Source: Cephalotus follicularis
Lineage: Eukaryota > Streptophyta > Magnoliopsida > Oxalidales > Cephalotaceae
DNA: 64,000 nucleotides
Direction of reading: 5' to 3'
Assembly: GCA_001972305.1 (NCBI GenBank)
Contig: BDDD01000888.1
Coordinates: 62,001-126,000 of the forward strand
In this document: positions 1-10,312 of the stretch, piece after piece
How positions within the stretch are numbered: position 1 is the first letter of the stretch
How the letters are laid out: every line of letters starts with the position of its first letter
Program-made: the position numbers and the translations under genes
The notes under the pieces: generated by a model
Told to the model about the DNA's origin: nothing
Database searches by the model: none
What the model saw: only the letters and a program-made list of their open reading frames with translations

Positions 1-84
1 AGGCTTTCTCACTGCATCAAGTTTCTCTGGTTTCTTGAACTGTCAAGCCAAACTCACTTCATACATCTATCTTCAAACTTCTAG

Positions 85-193
85 GTGAGTTTTTCTTAGC
101 TGTCTATTACTTCCGCCTGTCCTAGGTCTTTCCCTTAGGTTTTCTCAGTTTCGCATACTCCTTCTCTGGTCTCATAAATCTTAAAAGGTATAG
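85..193 (+). other. Leader intron of antisense gene A
   Basis: A donor AG|GTGAGT at 84-90 and an acceptor TATAG at 189-193 bound a 109-bp pyrimidine-rich stretch. The acceptor lies directly against the ATG at 194. Element D has the same arrangement (19955-20059). Removing it would join the leader directly to the start codon. This is a prediction from splice signals and comparison of copies. Confidence 0.6.
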
Positions 194-2548
194 ATGGCCA
201 GCAGTGAGAGTAATGATAGATCCCCTAGCACTAAGAATGTCACTCCCTTGGCGATGGTGGTACCTGTCACCGAGGGCTCCCGTAGCTCTGAGGGAAGTGT
301 AGGTACTGCCGTGGGAGCCCCTGATGCTCCCACCGTGGAAGTCATACCTCAGAGCTCTGATGACTATCTTGAACTAAGTACACTTTCCTGTGGAAAAGTA
401 TTAGAGCTTCCAAAAAAAATACTGTTTTCCTGGGGGCGTAAAATTTAACAGCCTCCCCTCCACCCCCCCCCCCCCCCCACCCCTCCCGTCAAAACCCCAA
501 ATGGATATAGAGAGCAGGCCTAGCCTCTTCGTGCTATTTGAGGACGCCCTCTCACATGGTCTGATAATACCAGTGCCCCCTCTTTTCCACTTTGATCCTA
601 AGGAGTTTCAGCTTGCACCCCACACTCCTCCAACCACAGTCCTGGAGCTTTGTAATGGGTCATAGGTCACTGCCACTGTGGGATTATTCAAATCCCACCC
701 TGGTGCCCCAAAACTGCTAATAAAGCCTACCCAATCCATCATGAACTGGAAGAGGAGGTATGTCTTGATAAAGAATCATCCTGAGTTCACTGCCCCCCAC
801 TGGTGTGACACATTAGATACACCACTCATGAATAAGAGGTCTCATTTGTCCTCGAGAGAAAAAGTGGACCTCGGCAAGATCTTAGCCTAAGAGGCCGAGG
901 AAGTGAAGTCCGCGGTGCTTTAGGATCATCTGATTTGAGTTGGGTTGAGCATGATTCCCGGCCAAATTCCCCACTGGGGTGATTCCAAGGACACCTCAAA
1001 AAGGCAAACGTCTATGGGAAAAGAGTGCAGGATAGATCCTCGTCTAATGAGCCGGAGGAAAGCTGTATTAAGCCTCCATCTCCTCCTTTAAATTTATTTC
1101 TTCCAATTCCTATTTCAACTCTAACTATTTTATTTCCTTGTCACTTTTTCAGCAATGGCTCCTCGACGCGTCTTTTTTGACATCCTCAAGGCCACTGACA
1201 AAAAGAAGCTTGCTGCAGAAGGCTCAAAAGAAACGGGAAAGGCTGCTGAGATCGAAGGGTCAAGGCAAAACCCAAGGCTCCCGACACCTCTAGGGGTGCT
1301 ACTGTCTCCTCTGCTGTTGAGATGAGGAAAGATGGGAGAAAGAGGCCCATTGAAGAAAGCTCCCCAGTGAGGTCGATGTGCTCTTGAGGAAGAAAAGCAG
1401 AAATGGGAAGGGTACCGAGGAGGTTGTCACTCTTGGCGCAAGTCCTGAGGAACCAATCGTGCTCCCCCCCCCCCCTCCCCCCCCCCTTTCGAGATGTTGA
1501 GAGCATGCTCAAGGAGGTCGACTCCTTTGATAGCTCCAAGATACACCTGAACGCCCCCGGGGTTCCCAAAGCAGTCAGCCAACTGGTCTTATTTCCCAAG
1601 GAAATGCTTGGGAGGAAAGATTGGAGCAACGGGGAGCTGGTGACCCAGTGTCTTCAGTGCAACCTCATGGTAAGAGATTTTTTTCATCTCCTTTCATACA
1701 CGCTTATATACATTCCTCTAACCTGTATGTTCCTCTAACAGGCAATGAACAATATTCAACTACTAGCAGAGAACTTCTCGGCCATTCTAGCCAGAGATGC
1801 GAAGCTGAGGGCAGACAGGGCAGTGTTGGAGGAGACTGCCCGCTCTGCCAAGGCTCAATTGGACAAGGTCCTCAAGGCTCAGGAGGTTATGGCTGAGGAG
1901 AAGAGACAAGTTGTCAATGACTTGGGTGAGGAGAGGGCAGAGAGTAAGGCTATGGCTGAGGAGCTTGCTCGCACTAGGTAGAGGTGCCTTGAGTTGGAGG
2001 CAAAACTTGAGCAACAAAGGCAGAAGGACTAAGCTCTGCTGAGGAGGACTACAGACAAGGCCGTGAGGGAGTTCAAGTCCTCGGATGAGTTCGAAATGAT
2101 GAAATCCTCTGTGGAGGAGTTCAAGGCTTCACCGAATTTTGAGGAGGCAGTGTTTAAGGAAGCGGCCGAGTACTTTCATTGGGGCTTCTACTCTTGTATG
2201 AACTAGGTTTCTTCTCTTCGTCCCGAGGTTCCTTTGGAAGGGGTGGTGTATGGTCCAACCACCGACGGCTTTGACTTCTATCCTGAAGGGGTCGATGAGG
2301 AGGAGAAGAAGTTTAGGCTTGCTCTGGAGAAGGGAGCTTCATATGCTCAGAAGGACGAGGAAACAAGATTTGGGATGCCCGACTTGGTAATTTTGCCCTC
2401 TGATCATGCCTTGAACCCCTCATTGGAACTTGCGGATCCTCAACCCCCAATCATCGAGCCCTTCAACGCTCCGCTACATATGGATGGTTCGAGCTCCTCC
2501 TCCGCTACTCTACCCGAGGATGAAAATGAAGATCCTCCCCAACCTTAG
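194..2548 (+). pseudogene. Antisense Transposase_28-like gene of element A (aORF-A), broken
   Basis: This gene runs opposite to gag-pol. The ATG at 194 follows the leader intron; the first segment runs to 448 and starts MASSES. A C-rich insertion (about 450-490) then breaks the frame. Remnants at 500-890 match the PF04195-like region of copies D and K, with shared pieces such as SLFVLFEDALSHG and LIKPTQSIMNW. A second part begins at the ATG at 1155 (MAPRRVFFD) after a pyrimidine-AG acceptor-like site. A 72-bp intron (1670-1741) precedes the coiled-coil exon, which begins AMNNIQLLAENF. Stops at about 1979 and 2204 interrupt the coiled-coil exon, and the last piece (2234-2548) is acidic and proline-rich. 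The family's function is unknown and the 'transposase' name is historical. Confidence 0.75.
1670..1741 (+). other. Intron before coiled-coil exon, copy A
   Basis: The donor ATG|GTAAGA and acceptor CTAACAG|GCAATG enclose 72 bp rich in T. The same junction occurs in copy D (28425-28513) and copy K (57571-57635), each followed by codons for A-[ML]-N-[DN]. Agreement across three diverged copies is good support for a real spliced intron. Confidence 0.75.
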
Positions 2549-2610
2549 CTTTTTTATCTTGTCTTGTAATTTTTTTCTTTTCTTTTCTTGTAATTTGTAA
2601 CTCCCTAATT

Positions 2611-2616
2611 AATAAA
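2611..2616 (+). terminator. AATAAA polyadenylation signal of aORF-A
   Basis: AATAAA lies about 65 bp after the aORF-A stop, in a T-rich region. Element D has AATAAA at 29277-29282, also about 65-70 bp after the stop. Copy K has only AATGAA near 58405. The matched position suggests a real 3' end for the antisense transcript. Confidence 0.5.
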
Positions 2617-3150
2617 GTGTTTTGATACCTGGAATTCTTCTTTACTTTTATGCATCTTGTGCTTGGACTTCATTATGATACCTCCAACTCCCTTAGGATA
2701 ATTAAAGGCGAGTAACAAGATTTGTGTTTCCTCTGTACACTACATAGCTTCATTGGAGCTTATGTATTTCCCTTAGGGAAAATTCACTTAGTCTATTTTG
2801 TAGACTTCTCATATGATGGTCCTACAATTTTCAGACCTGGCCACCTAAGCTTGAGTCCCTGTTGGACACTTTGAATAAAAAGCGCTTAGGCAATGATACT
2901 TGATCTTTACGAGTTCTGATGTGTTAGTAGATTAAGCTTTAGGTATGCTCGGGCAAGTTCCCATGGGTTTGCAAAGCAGGATCTTGTCTGGTCCGTTATA
3001 ATCTAGACTAGGTCCTCTGAGCTTGCAGTCCACGTAGGGACACTTTTTTCAAAGTGCTCAGTCCAACGAACTTGTCCGTTGCAAGTTCCTATGGATTCGC
3101 CTTTCAAGACACGATATTTGTTTGGTTTGACACCTTGATGCCAACCAGCG
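2617..3150. other. Conserved non-coding tail of element A
   Basis: This stretch has no convincing gene. It is clearly related to 29283-29418 plus 47484-47766 in element D and to 58410-58870 in element K, sharing repeated phrases such as AAGTTCCCATGGGTTTGC and GAGCTTGCAGTC. It separates the antisense gene from the hairpin array. Confidence 0.7.
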
Positions 3151-3423
3151 TTGCTCCCTTGGGAGTCTTTTGGTGCTCCTCGGAAGGAGTCTTTGTTGAT
3201 GAATGTAGAGGTGCTCTTCAGAAGGAGTTTTTATGGTGATCCTTGGAAGGAGTGTTTTGGGTGCTCCTCAGAAGGAGTCTTTTATGTTTGAGGTGCTCCT
3301 CGGAAGGAGGCTTTTTTGTGTGATCCTCGGAAGGAGGCTTTTTTATTTGTTCCTCGGAAGGAGGCTTTTTTATTTGCTCCTCGGAAGGAGGCTTTTGTGT
3401 GCTCCTTGGAATAAGGCTTTTTT
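3151..3423. repeat. Hairpin array A, about 10 imperfect units
   Basis: About ten units with a spacing of roughly 25-37 bp share the core GCTCCTCGGAAGGAG followed by a T-rich run. Read from gag-pol sense the core is CTCCTTCCGAGGAG, which can fold as a 5-bp stem with a 4-base loop. Variant cores include CTCAG, CTTGG and CCCTTGGGAG. Elements D and K carry arrays of the same design at the same place. No coding potential is evident. Confidence 0.85.
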
Positions 3424-3629
3424 ATTTGAGGGAGTTGATTGGCGACTGTTCAGAGGTTTGAGGACATGAACATTGGGCCTCCGATCCCTTTCTAACTTGA
3501 TACTATGATCATGAACAAGCACTTTTTGAGAAAAATATTCGATCTTATTGACATCTTTGAATTTTTACAACTTTCAAATAGCGGTTGGTAGCATATGTGT
3601 CCTTGGCCTTTAATCAAAGGATGCGTCCT

Positions 3630-3702
3630 TAGATTTTAGGCAAAGGATCTACCTGTCCCCCCAGAGTTTCAAGTTTGAATGTTCCCTTGCAAGAGATAAC
3701 TT
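3630..3702 (-). other. Scar of the pol deletion in element A
   Basis: The bases near 3650-3690 match the region just before the end of pol in element K (about 59245-59285, around CCCAGAGTTTCAAGTTTGAATG). Gag C-terminal sequence starts directly afterwards. Compared with K, about 3.9 kb holding protease to integrase is missing here. The exact breakpoint cannot be fixed by eye. Confidence 0.65.
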
Positions 3703-4764
3703 TCATCTGGTCTGCAGTCTGATCATGGCATCATGAAATCTGGTTTTCAAGGCTTTCTCCACTATCAGTGGATTACTCCTCCAGTTTACTGCTGCTCCTC
3801 GACTCATTGAGGAGCTTCTTGTCTTTGCTCCTTTCTTTCCTATGGAGCGTCTGTCCACATACTTCCTGAGGTGACCTCTGCGAATTAGATCCTCAATCTG
3901 ATTCTTTAAATGCATGCACTCCTATGTATCGTGCCCGTGATCACGATGGTACTGGCAAAATTTGTCCACGTCCCTCTTCTCTATGGAGGACCTCAACGGC
4001 ATAGGACATTGGATTGGACCTTGTCCTTCTCCACAGCTAAGATCCTGGTACGTGTCTCCAAAAGAGGGGCAAAACTGTTGTAGGCTGGGATGGGTGCCCC
4101 TCCCCTTGGTGATTCCTCCCTCTTGGACAGCTTGTGTCTGAGGTCATCTCTATGGAGCTCGGACCTCTCCTTTTTCTTCTGATCAGTTCCTTGGAACCTT
4201 CTCTCCATCTCTGCGAGCCTTCTATTCATTGCTCGCTCAACATCTTCTATGTTCCCAGCCCTGCTATAAACATGCTAATGCCCAACCAAAGTGGCTGAAT
4301 GAGCCAACCTACTCCAATGCACCGTCTCAGTTCTACGCGATGCCTGGGAAAGTGCTTGTGGCTCCTCGGTACCCACTGGTGGATCCACTTCCATGGGATC
4401 CTACTCTGGGTACTGGGGCCGAGGATCGCTGCTGTGATCCCGGGCAGTTGAGAACTCTGGCCCTTTAAGATGTATTAATCTCAGCTCTCTTCCTCAGGGG
4501 TGTATCAACCTCTGACCGCCTCAGGGGGCGCATGTCCCTCCTCTGCGGGTTTCGCCTTGGTTCCACTCCCATAGGGGTTTGAACCTCTAACCACCTTGGA
4601 GGGTGTCTTGACCCCCTTTGTGGGTTTCGCTTGACCCCTTGGGGCTGTTGGGTCTCCAGGGCTGGCCTGCTAGGACCAGATCATCCTGGAACCACTGGCT
4701 GAGCAGGTCCGACCTGGTTTTTGTTGGCTAAACTAGTAACCAACAAGTCGGTGAGGCGCTCCAA
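3703..4764 (-). pseudogene. gag remnant of element A, C-terminal part
   Basis: Several open pieces on the minus strand match Tat gag. 3993-4229 begins MNRRLAEMERRF and continues with DDLRHKLS and the RGGAPIPAYNSFAPLL segment. 3703-3960 carries the motif around HGHDT and QIEDLIRRGHLRKYV that ends Tat gag. The gag core seen in element K (around 63400-64000) is missing between MERRFQG and KKKERSE, so this gag could not form a capsid. Upstream, toward 4764, the glutamine- and proline-rich linker is interrupted by stops. Copia B cut the gene at 4764. Confidence 0.75.
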
Positions 4765-6907
4765 TGTTAGATATAGTGACCCGACAAGCCACTGGATGGA
4801 CTGTCGTTTTATATCTGTTCTTGTATGAAACAATCTTATTCCTTATATATGATGCGTGCTAATTTGTTATGGCTATATCACTTGTACTTTATCACTTAAT
4901 TGAAGTAGTTTATTAATCACCTACTTATACTTGTGATGCCCTGACATAAGGTTGGATGCCTGGCATGGAGGCTGTGAGACTGGTTACCTCATTCCTTATG
5001 TCAAATTAGTTCCAAGTCATAGGTTCACTTTGTGGGATTAGTGAACCGGGTAGACTTGCGAGTATGTTGTCTGCTCATAGAATTAGATGATGGATTCTAT
5101 CACTACCATCTGTGTTGGACACTAGGGCAAAAACGGGGTGCGCGCTGGGAGCGTGTACACTGAACAGGACCCGCGTAGGAGACGCTATTTGGATAGTCGC
5201 TATTATCGTGTTAGTAGTGACTCCAACTTGTTGCGGTTGTGTTTAGCGAGTTCTTAAACTCGTCTGATCCTTAGACCTGAGCGACTGCTCTATATTATAT
5301 GGAGACGGTTATGCTTTGATCTCCACCTTACCCAGTCCTTACGTGGGGCTGGCAATCGGGTGGTCTTTGGGTATGATCGAATCTATACGAATATAATTGA
5401 GTGCGCAATATGGGATTGTCACACCTGAGCGAAGGTGATCGGCCCTATTATGGTCTGATTATACTTTGGACTTAAGAATTCCTTGGCCGAGGTTGAGGTA
5501 GACTAGAAATTAGATTTTTGGAGAGTTTACCAAAGGTCCTAGTAATGATCAGATATTTTAGCCATTGAGGTACTATCTAGGGTTGACACATATCCTTACC
5601 TTAGACCTCAATCGGGGCCAAGCATGACAAGTGATTATAGTACCCGCGAACCAACGACTTACAAAATCTAGGGTTTATTGAGGTGTGGGAAAATTAATTA
5701 GATTAATTTTTTCATATGGATAATATTTGGATATTATTCCAATAGAATTTAAATTGGTTAAGGACCATTTAGAATGGCTAAACCGGACCCTAGGTGTATT
5801 TCGGTAATTTATGAACACCTCTTGTTTTAACCAAGATTTTAAAGGGTCCCTGCCCAATAATGATTAGATCTTTAATAGGTTAGACATATTAACTCTTGGT
5901 GTCAAATATTGGTTATGTGGATTTTGCATTTTTTGGAAACACATATGTTTTATCTTACTTAACCAATATTCGAAGGGTACATGAGATTACTAAAAGAGTT
6001 AGACTCTAAATGCTTCACTGGCCAGACAAAGCGTCGATGTATTTTAGAAAGACGTCGATGCTTAACGCTTTTTTAAAGACGTCGATGTCTTTTAGAAAGC
6101 ATCGATGTGTTTTAGTGTCACATTGCATGAGCGTCGATGTCCTTTGGAAGGCGTCGACGTCTTTGAGCAGAACGTGCAACCTGTGCACGAGCTAACTTCG
6201 TGGGCATGTTTTCTCTCTCATCTCCAGCAGCCATCTCCCATTCTTGCATGCTATGAGAACGTGGGATCATGGACATAGACTACCTAGGAGTGAGGACCAT
6301 GATCCTAAGTGAATGGGAGAGTGGGAGAGAGAAGAAGGAGGCTGGCGATAAGTATTTTCTACAAAAAATGTGAGGTGTAAAGAGGTTTTTGATGGGCAAT
6401 GTGACTTCGATTTTCTCTCTGCAGATTGTGTTCCTTTCATCTGAGATACACCAAGCAAGAGCTTATCTAGGGTGGATTGATTATTGACTTCATTGGTCAA
6501 TATCAATTTACCTTTTCTAAGCTTAGTGAGAGAGAGAGAGTTTTTACACTTTGTTCTTGGTTCTTGATGGTTGGAGTAGCTTCTGTACCTGGGATTTTGG
6601 AAGCAACGTGTTTGGTGTCTTCCCAAGCGTGTAGCGGCAGAGAAAGAAGGAGCCTTCACCAACTGGGATACCTCTTGGTCCTTCTCTTCTTGCCATGCTT
6701 GTGTGTCCCCATTGTATGCTATGGTGACACCAATTCAATTCTGTTGATGATGTTGTGATCCATGTGGTCTGTGGGCATGCCTTATTGACTGTTTTTTATT
6801 TTAATTGGGTGTTGTTCCACTGCCATTTTATATATTTTTGTTTTGTTCTACACCCTATATGCCTAAGTCCTTTTTTGGCACCGGATTCGGTTTATCCGTT
6901 TCCATCA
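4765..6907 (+). repeat. 5' LTR of copia B
   Basis: It begins TGTTAGATATAG and ends TTTCCATCA, 2143 bp. The matching 3' copy starts at 12046 and ends at 17074. It contains a cluster of GTCGA-centred units (6030-6165). Confidence 0.92.
6030..6165 (+). repeat. GTCGA palindrome cluster in copia B 5' LTR
   Basis: Six units with cores GCGTCGATG, GACGTCGATG (twice), GCATCGATG, GCGTCGATG and GCGTCGACG, separated by short T/A-rich spacers such as TCTTTTAGAAA. Each core carries or nearly carries a 6-bp palindrome (GTCGAC, ATCGAT or GACGTC). The cluster is repeated in the 3' LTR and a similar one lies in the leader. Confidence 0.8.
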
Positions 6908-6908
6908 G

Positions 6909-6920
6909 TGGTATCAGAGC
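6909..6920 (+). other. Primer binding site of copia B
   Basis: TGGTATCAGAGC follows the LTR end by one base. It is the standard complement of the initiator tRNA-Met 3' end used by many copia elements. Confidence 0.9.
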
Positions 6921-8098
6921 ATCCCACATCATCCTTGATTGAATTTTATGCTTTAGATAATGAACTAATTAATGGTTTAATTGCTGGAGATGTTTAATGA
7001 TCAAACTAGATTTTCAAAGTGCCTTAATGAAAATTACATGAAATTTGATTTCATTGTGTTTTTGTCCCGGAGATATTGTTTTAATGTGTTTAGATTATGT
7101 TTGGAACATGCATAGTGCAGTTTGGATTTCCAGATTGGAATGTCGAAGTCGAAACCATTATTTTCTGCATTTTTTGAAATGCAGAAACTGCCCAGGGGGC
7201 TATAGACGTCGATGTCTTGTTCATCTTTCCAGGAAACGCGTCGACGTTCTTCATAGACGTCGATGCCTTGTTCATCATTTCCAGGAAACGCATCGATGTT
7301 GTTGATAAACATCGATGCCTTTTCAACAGTTCTCGAGAAATGCATTGATGCTCGTGATATGCACCGACGCCTTTTTCAATTGTTTTCGTGAAATGGGTCG
7401 ACGCCTTCTGGGAAGCATCGACGTCTTTATAAAAAAAAATTGTTTTTAATAAAATTTGATTTTATACATTTTGGCACTTAGAAAATCAAAAATCATTGCT
7501 TGATTTAGTGGGAGTTTGATCAGTTAACAATCCTTAAATTAAATTGTATAATTAGTTATTATTTATGGCATTTGTTTTATTTGTGTTTTATAATATTGGA
7601 TAATATATAAGTCTTATGCACAATGGATGGCCCGGAAAAGGACATTGACCTAGTTTATGGTTTTATATGTGTGGATGGATGTTATTTATTTATTTATTCT
7701 TTTAAAGGTCTGTAATAAGGTGCCTGCGTGCACCATTTATTTTTCCTTACTTTTTGTTATTTCTCCTTATAATTTTTTTAAAAAAATGTATTTTTCTTTT
7801 CAAAAATGTAATGTTATTTTTGTAAAAGAAGACCATGCAAGGAGAGATGGAGGAAAGGAGAAATGGAGTACAAGACTTTTGAAGGCCATGTATGCATGGT
7901 TATTGTTGTAATAAATAGTTTTTTTTCCAATCCCCAATAGGAAGTTAGACTTCTCGAATTTCATATGGGGGTATGGGATACGATTAGAATAGTGGGAGGA
8001 ACCATAAGCACTAAAGACCAAGTGTTATGGTTGTCATATATTAAAATTGGAATAGATGCTGACTCAACTTTATATTTCCTTATCTAGGTTGCTATAAA
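6921..8098 (+). other. Leader of copia B with no gene
   Basis: This 1.2-kb leader between primer site and gag shows no convincing gene. It holds a second GTCGA-type cluster (7205-7430) and AT-rich sequence thereafter. Confidence 0.6.
7205..7430 (+). repeat. GTCGA palindrome cluster in copia B leader
   Basis: About nine units, including GACGTCGATG, GCGTCGACG, GCATCGATG, ACATCGATG, GGGTCGACG and GCATCGACG, are spaced about 20-30 bp apart. They resemble the LTR cluster but lie in the untranslated leader. Confidence 0.8.
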
Positions 8099-8980
8099 AT
8101 GGCTTTACAATCTGCTATGTCCCGCATTCTAGAGACAAACAAACTTGAGGGGCCCAACTTCAGCGATTGGTACCGAAACCTCAAGATCATCCTTACGGCC
8201 AATAAAATGACCCATGTGATGATTGGGGGGCCTCCTTCATTGGGTGAAGATCCGACGCCTGAAGAGAGTGAGCGACTAGCCAAATGGCTAGAAGATGACG
8301 AGCAGGCTAGATGTCTTGCCCTTCTTGGGATGACACCTGAGCTTCAGCGTCAAAATAAGAAGATTGAGACCTTATCTACTATACTAATCCATCTTCAGGA
8401 GATGTATGGAGCTGAGTCTAAGACTCAAAGGTTCAATCTATCACGTAAACTCTTTAAGGCTCAGATGCTAGAGGGAGCATCAGTCCATGAGCATGGATTG
8501 AAGATGATAGACATGATTGAGCAGCTGGCTCAATTAGGGTTTGTCATGGACCATGATCTATATGTGGATCTTATTTTGACGTCCCTTCCTAAGTCATTCT
8601 CATAGCTTTTGGTGAACTTTCACATCCACAAGATAGAGGTGACTCTGTCTAAACTGATAGCTATGTTGAGGACGATTGAGGCCGAATTTGACTCTGGGAA
8701 GTCAAAGACCCACTCCCTACTTCTTCCATCTTCTAGGTCTGCCCAAGGAAAGGGTAATGCCTCGTCTTCCTGTAAAGGGAAGGGCGTGCTCACGCCTGTC
8801 AACACTAAAGGCAAGGGTAAGAAGAAGCAAAAGAAGAAGAAGGGGAATCTTGGAGCTAGTGGGAGTGTTGCCAAAGATCGATTGAAGAAGTTAGCTGCTG
8901 AAGGTGATCGTTTCCAGTGCGGTAAAACCGGGCACTGGAAAAAGGATTGTCGAGTTACTGGTGCTGGAATCTCTTCTTAT
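8099..8980 (+). pseudogene. copia B gag
   Basis: The reading frame opens with MALQSAMSRILETNKLEG and carries the copia gag signature NFSDWYRNLK. A TAG at 8603-8605 (probably from CAG) breaks it after LPKSFS, and the same frame continues. A lysine-rich stretch precedes the zinc knuckle at about 8909-8951, which reads R-F-Q-C-G-K-T-G-H-W-K-K-D-C. The first cysteine of the CX2CX4HX4C motif appears changed to arginine (CGT at 8909), which would weaken nucleic-acid binding. Confidence 0.85.
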
Positions 8981-10312
8981 GTTTTGCATGGTGCAAGTAT
9001 ATCAGGTATGTTCATGATTGAACTAAATCTAGCTTTGAAGAGTAGTTATTCATGGGTATTGGATACTGGATGTCGAACTAACCTTTGTAATTCGTTTCAT
9101 GGACTAAGAAAAGTTAGAAAGCTTAGAGCTGGAGACTTGGACTTACGGCTTGGGGATGATTCTAGGATCATCGTTGAAGCTGTAGGGATTTATGATATTA
9201 CTTTATGTAATGGTCATGTATAGACACTTGATCCATGTTATTTCATTTCAAACATTGCAAGGAATATTATAAGTGTTTCATACTTATGTAATTTGGGCTT
9301 GGAGCTCAGATTCCAAGACATTCAATGTTTTGTTTATTCTGACAATGATTGTGTCGGTAGTGGTTTTATCGACAATGGATTATTTGTCTTAAATACTGCA
9401 CAATCCAAAGTCCTATCCATAGAGAAAAGTAATAAGAAAAGACAAAGAGAAACTGAGTTAAATAAAACCTATACCTGGCATTGTAGACTTGGTCATCTTA
9501 GTGATGCTAGACTATCACAGTTGGTTAAGGATGATCTACTAGATTTCCACGACTTCGAGTCCTATCCAACTTGTGATTCCTGTTTATTGGGAAAGATGAC
9601 CAAATCACCCTTCTCTGGTCAAGGAGAAATGGCTATGGACTTACTAGGTTTAGTCCATACTGACGTTTGTGGTCCTATGCCAATCAGTGCGCGAGGTGGT
9701 TATATCTACTTCATAACCTTTACTGACGATTTATCTAGGTATGGTTATGTGTATCTGATGAAACACAAGTCAGAATCCTTTGAGAAATTTAAGGAGTTCA
9801 CACTTCAAGTAGAAAAACAAACAGGTAAATCCATTAAAATACTTCGATCGGACAGAGGTGGAGAATACATGTCAGCTAAATTCCTAGGTTATCTTAGAGA
9901 TAAAGGAATTCTATCTCAGTGGACTCCTCTTGGAATACCACAGCATAATGGTGTGTCCAAAAGGAGGAATTGGACTTTGTTAGACATGGTTCGATCGATG
10001 ATGTCTTTTACTGACCTTCCTACCTATCTCTGGGGTTATGCCCTAGATACAACTGCTTATATCTTGAATCAGATTCCTTCAAAATATATGCCTTCTACTC
10101 CATACCAGGTATGGTCAGGGAGGAAACCCAGCCGAAGCCATTTGAAGGTTTGGGGCTGTCCGGCTTACGTCAAGAGGCTTGAAGCAGAAAAGCTGGAAGC
10201 ACGGTCGGACCGTTGCAGGTTTGTGGGGTATCCTAAAGAAACAAAAGGATACTACTTCTACCATCCTAGTGAACAAAAGATATTTGTTTCGCGAAATGCT
10301 GTGTTCCTATAG
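8981..10312 (+). pseudogene. copia B protease and integrase
   Basis: Still in the gag frame, protease shows the active-site triplet in WVLDTGC at about 9055. A TAG at 9221-9223 follows. The pre-integrase domain has TWHCRLGHLSDARL and CDSCLLGK (zinc HHCC). The integrase core retains the two aspartates in VHTDVCGP and LRSDRGGEY, but the third acidic residue in NGVSKRRN is lysine (AAA at 9959-9961) where glutamate is expected, so strand transfer should be abolished. A TAG at 10310-10312 ends this open stretch; the frame continues beyond. Confidence 0.85.

Noticed and set aside
6267-6758. Open frames near 6267-6758 repeated at 13601-14056
   Set aside because: They are the two LTR copies of copia B, and the frames occur on both strands with no domain.
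6909-6920. TGGTATCAGAGC (also near 44730, reverse) as a possible tRNA gene fragment
   Set aside because: Each sits directly next to an LTR end, so these are primer binding sites. No cloverleaf surrounds them.
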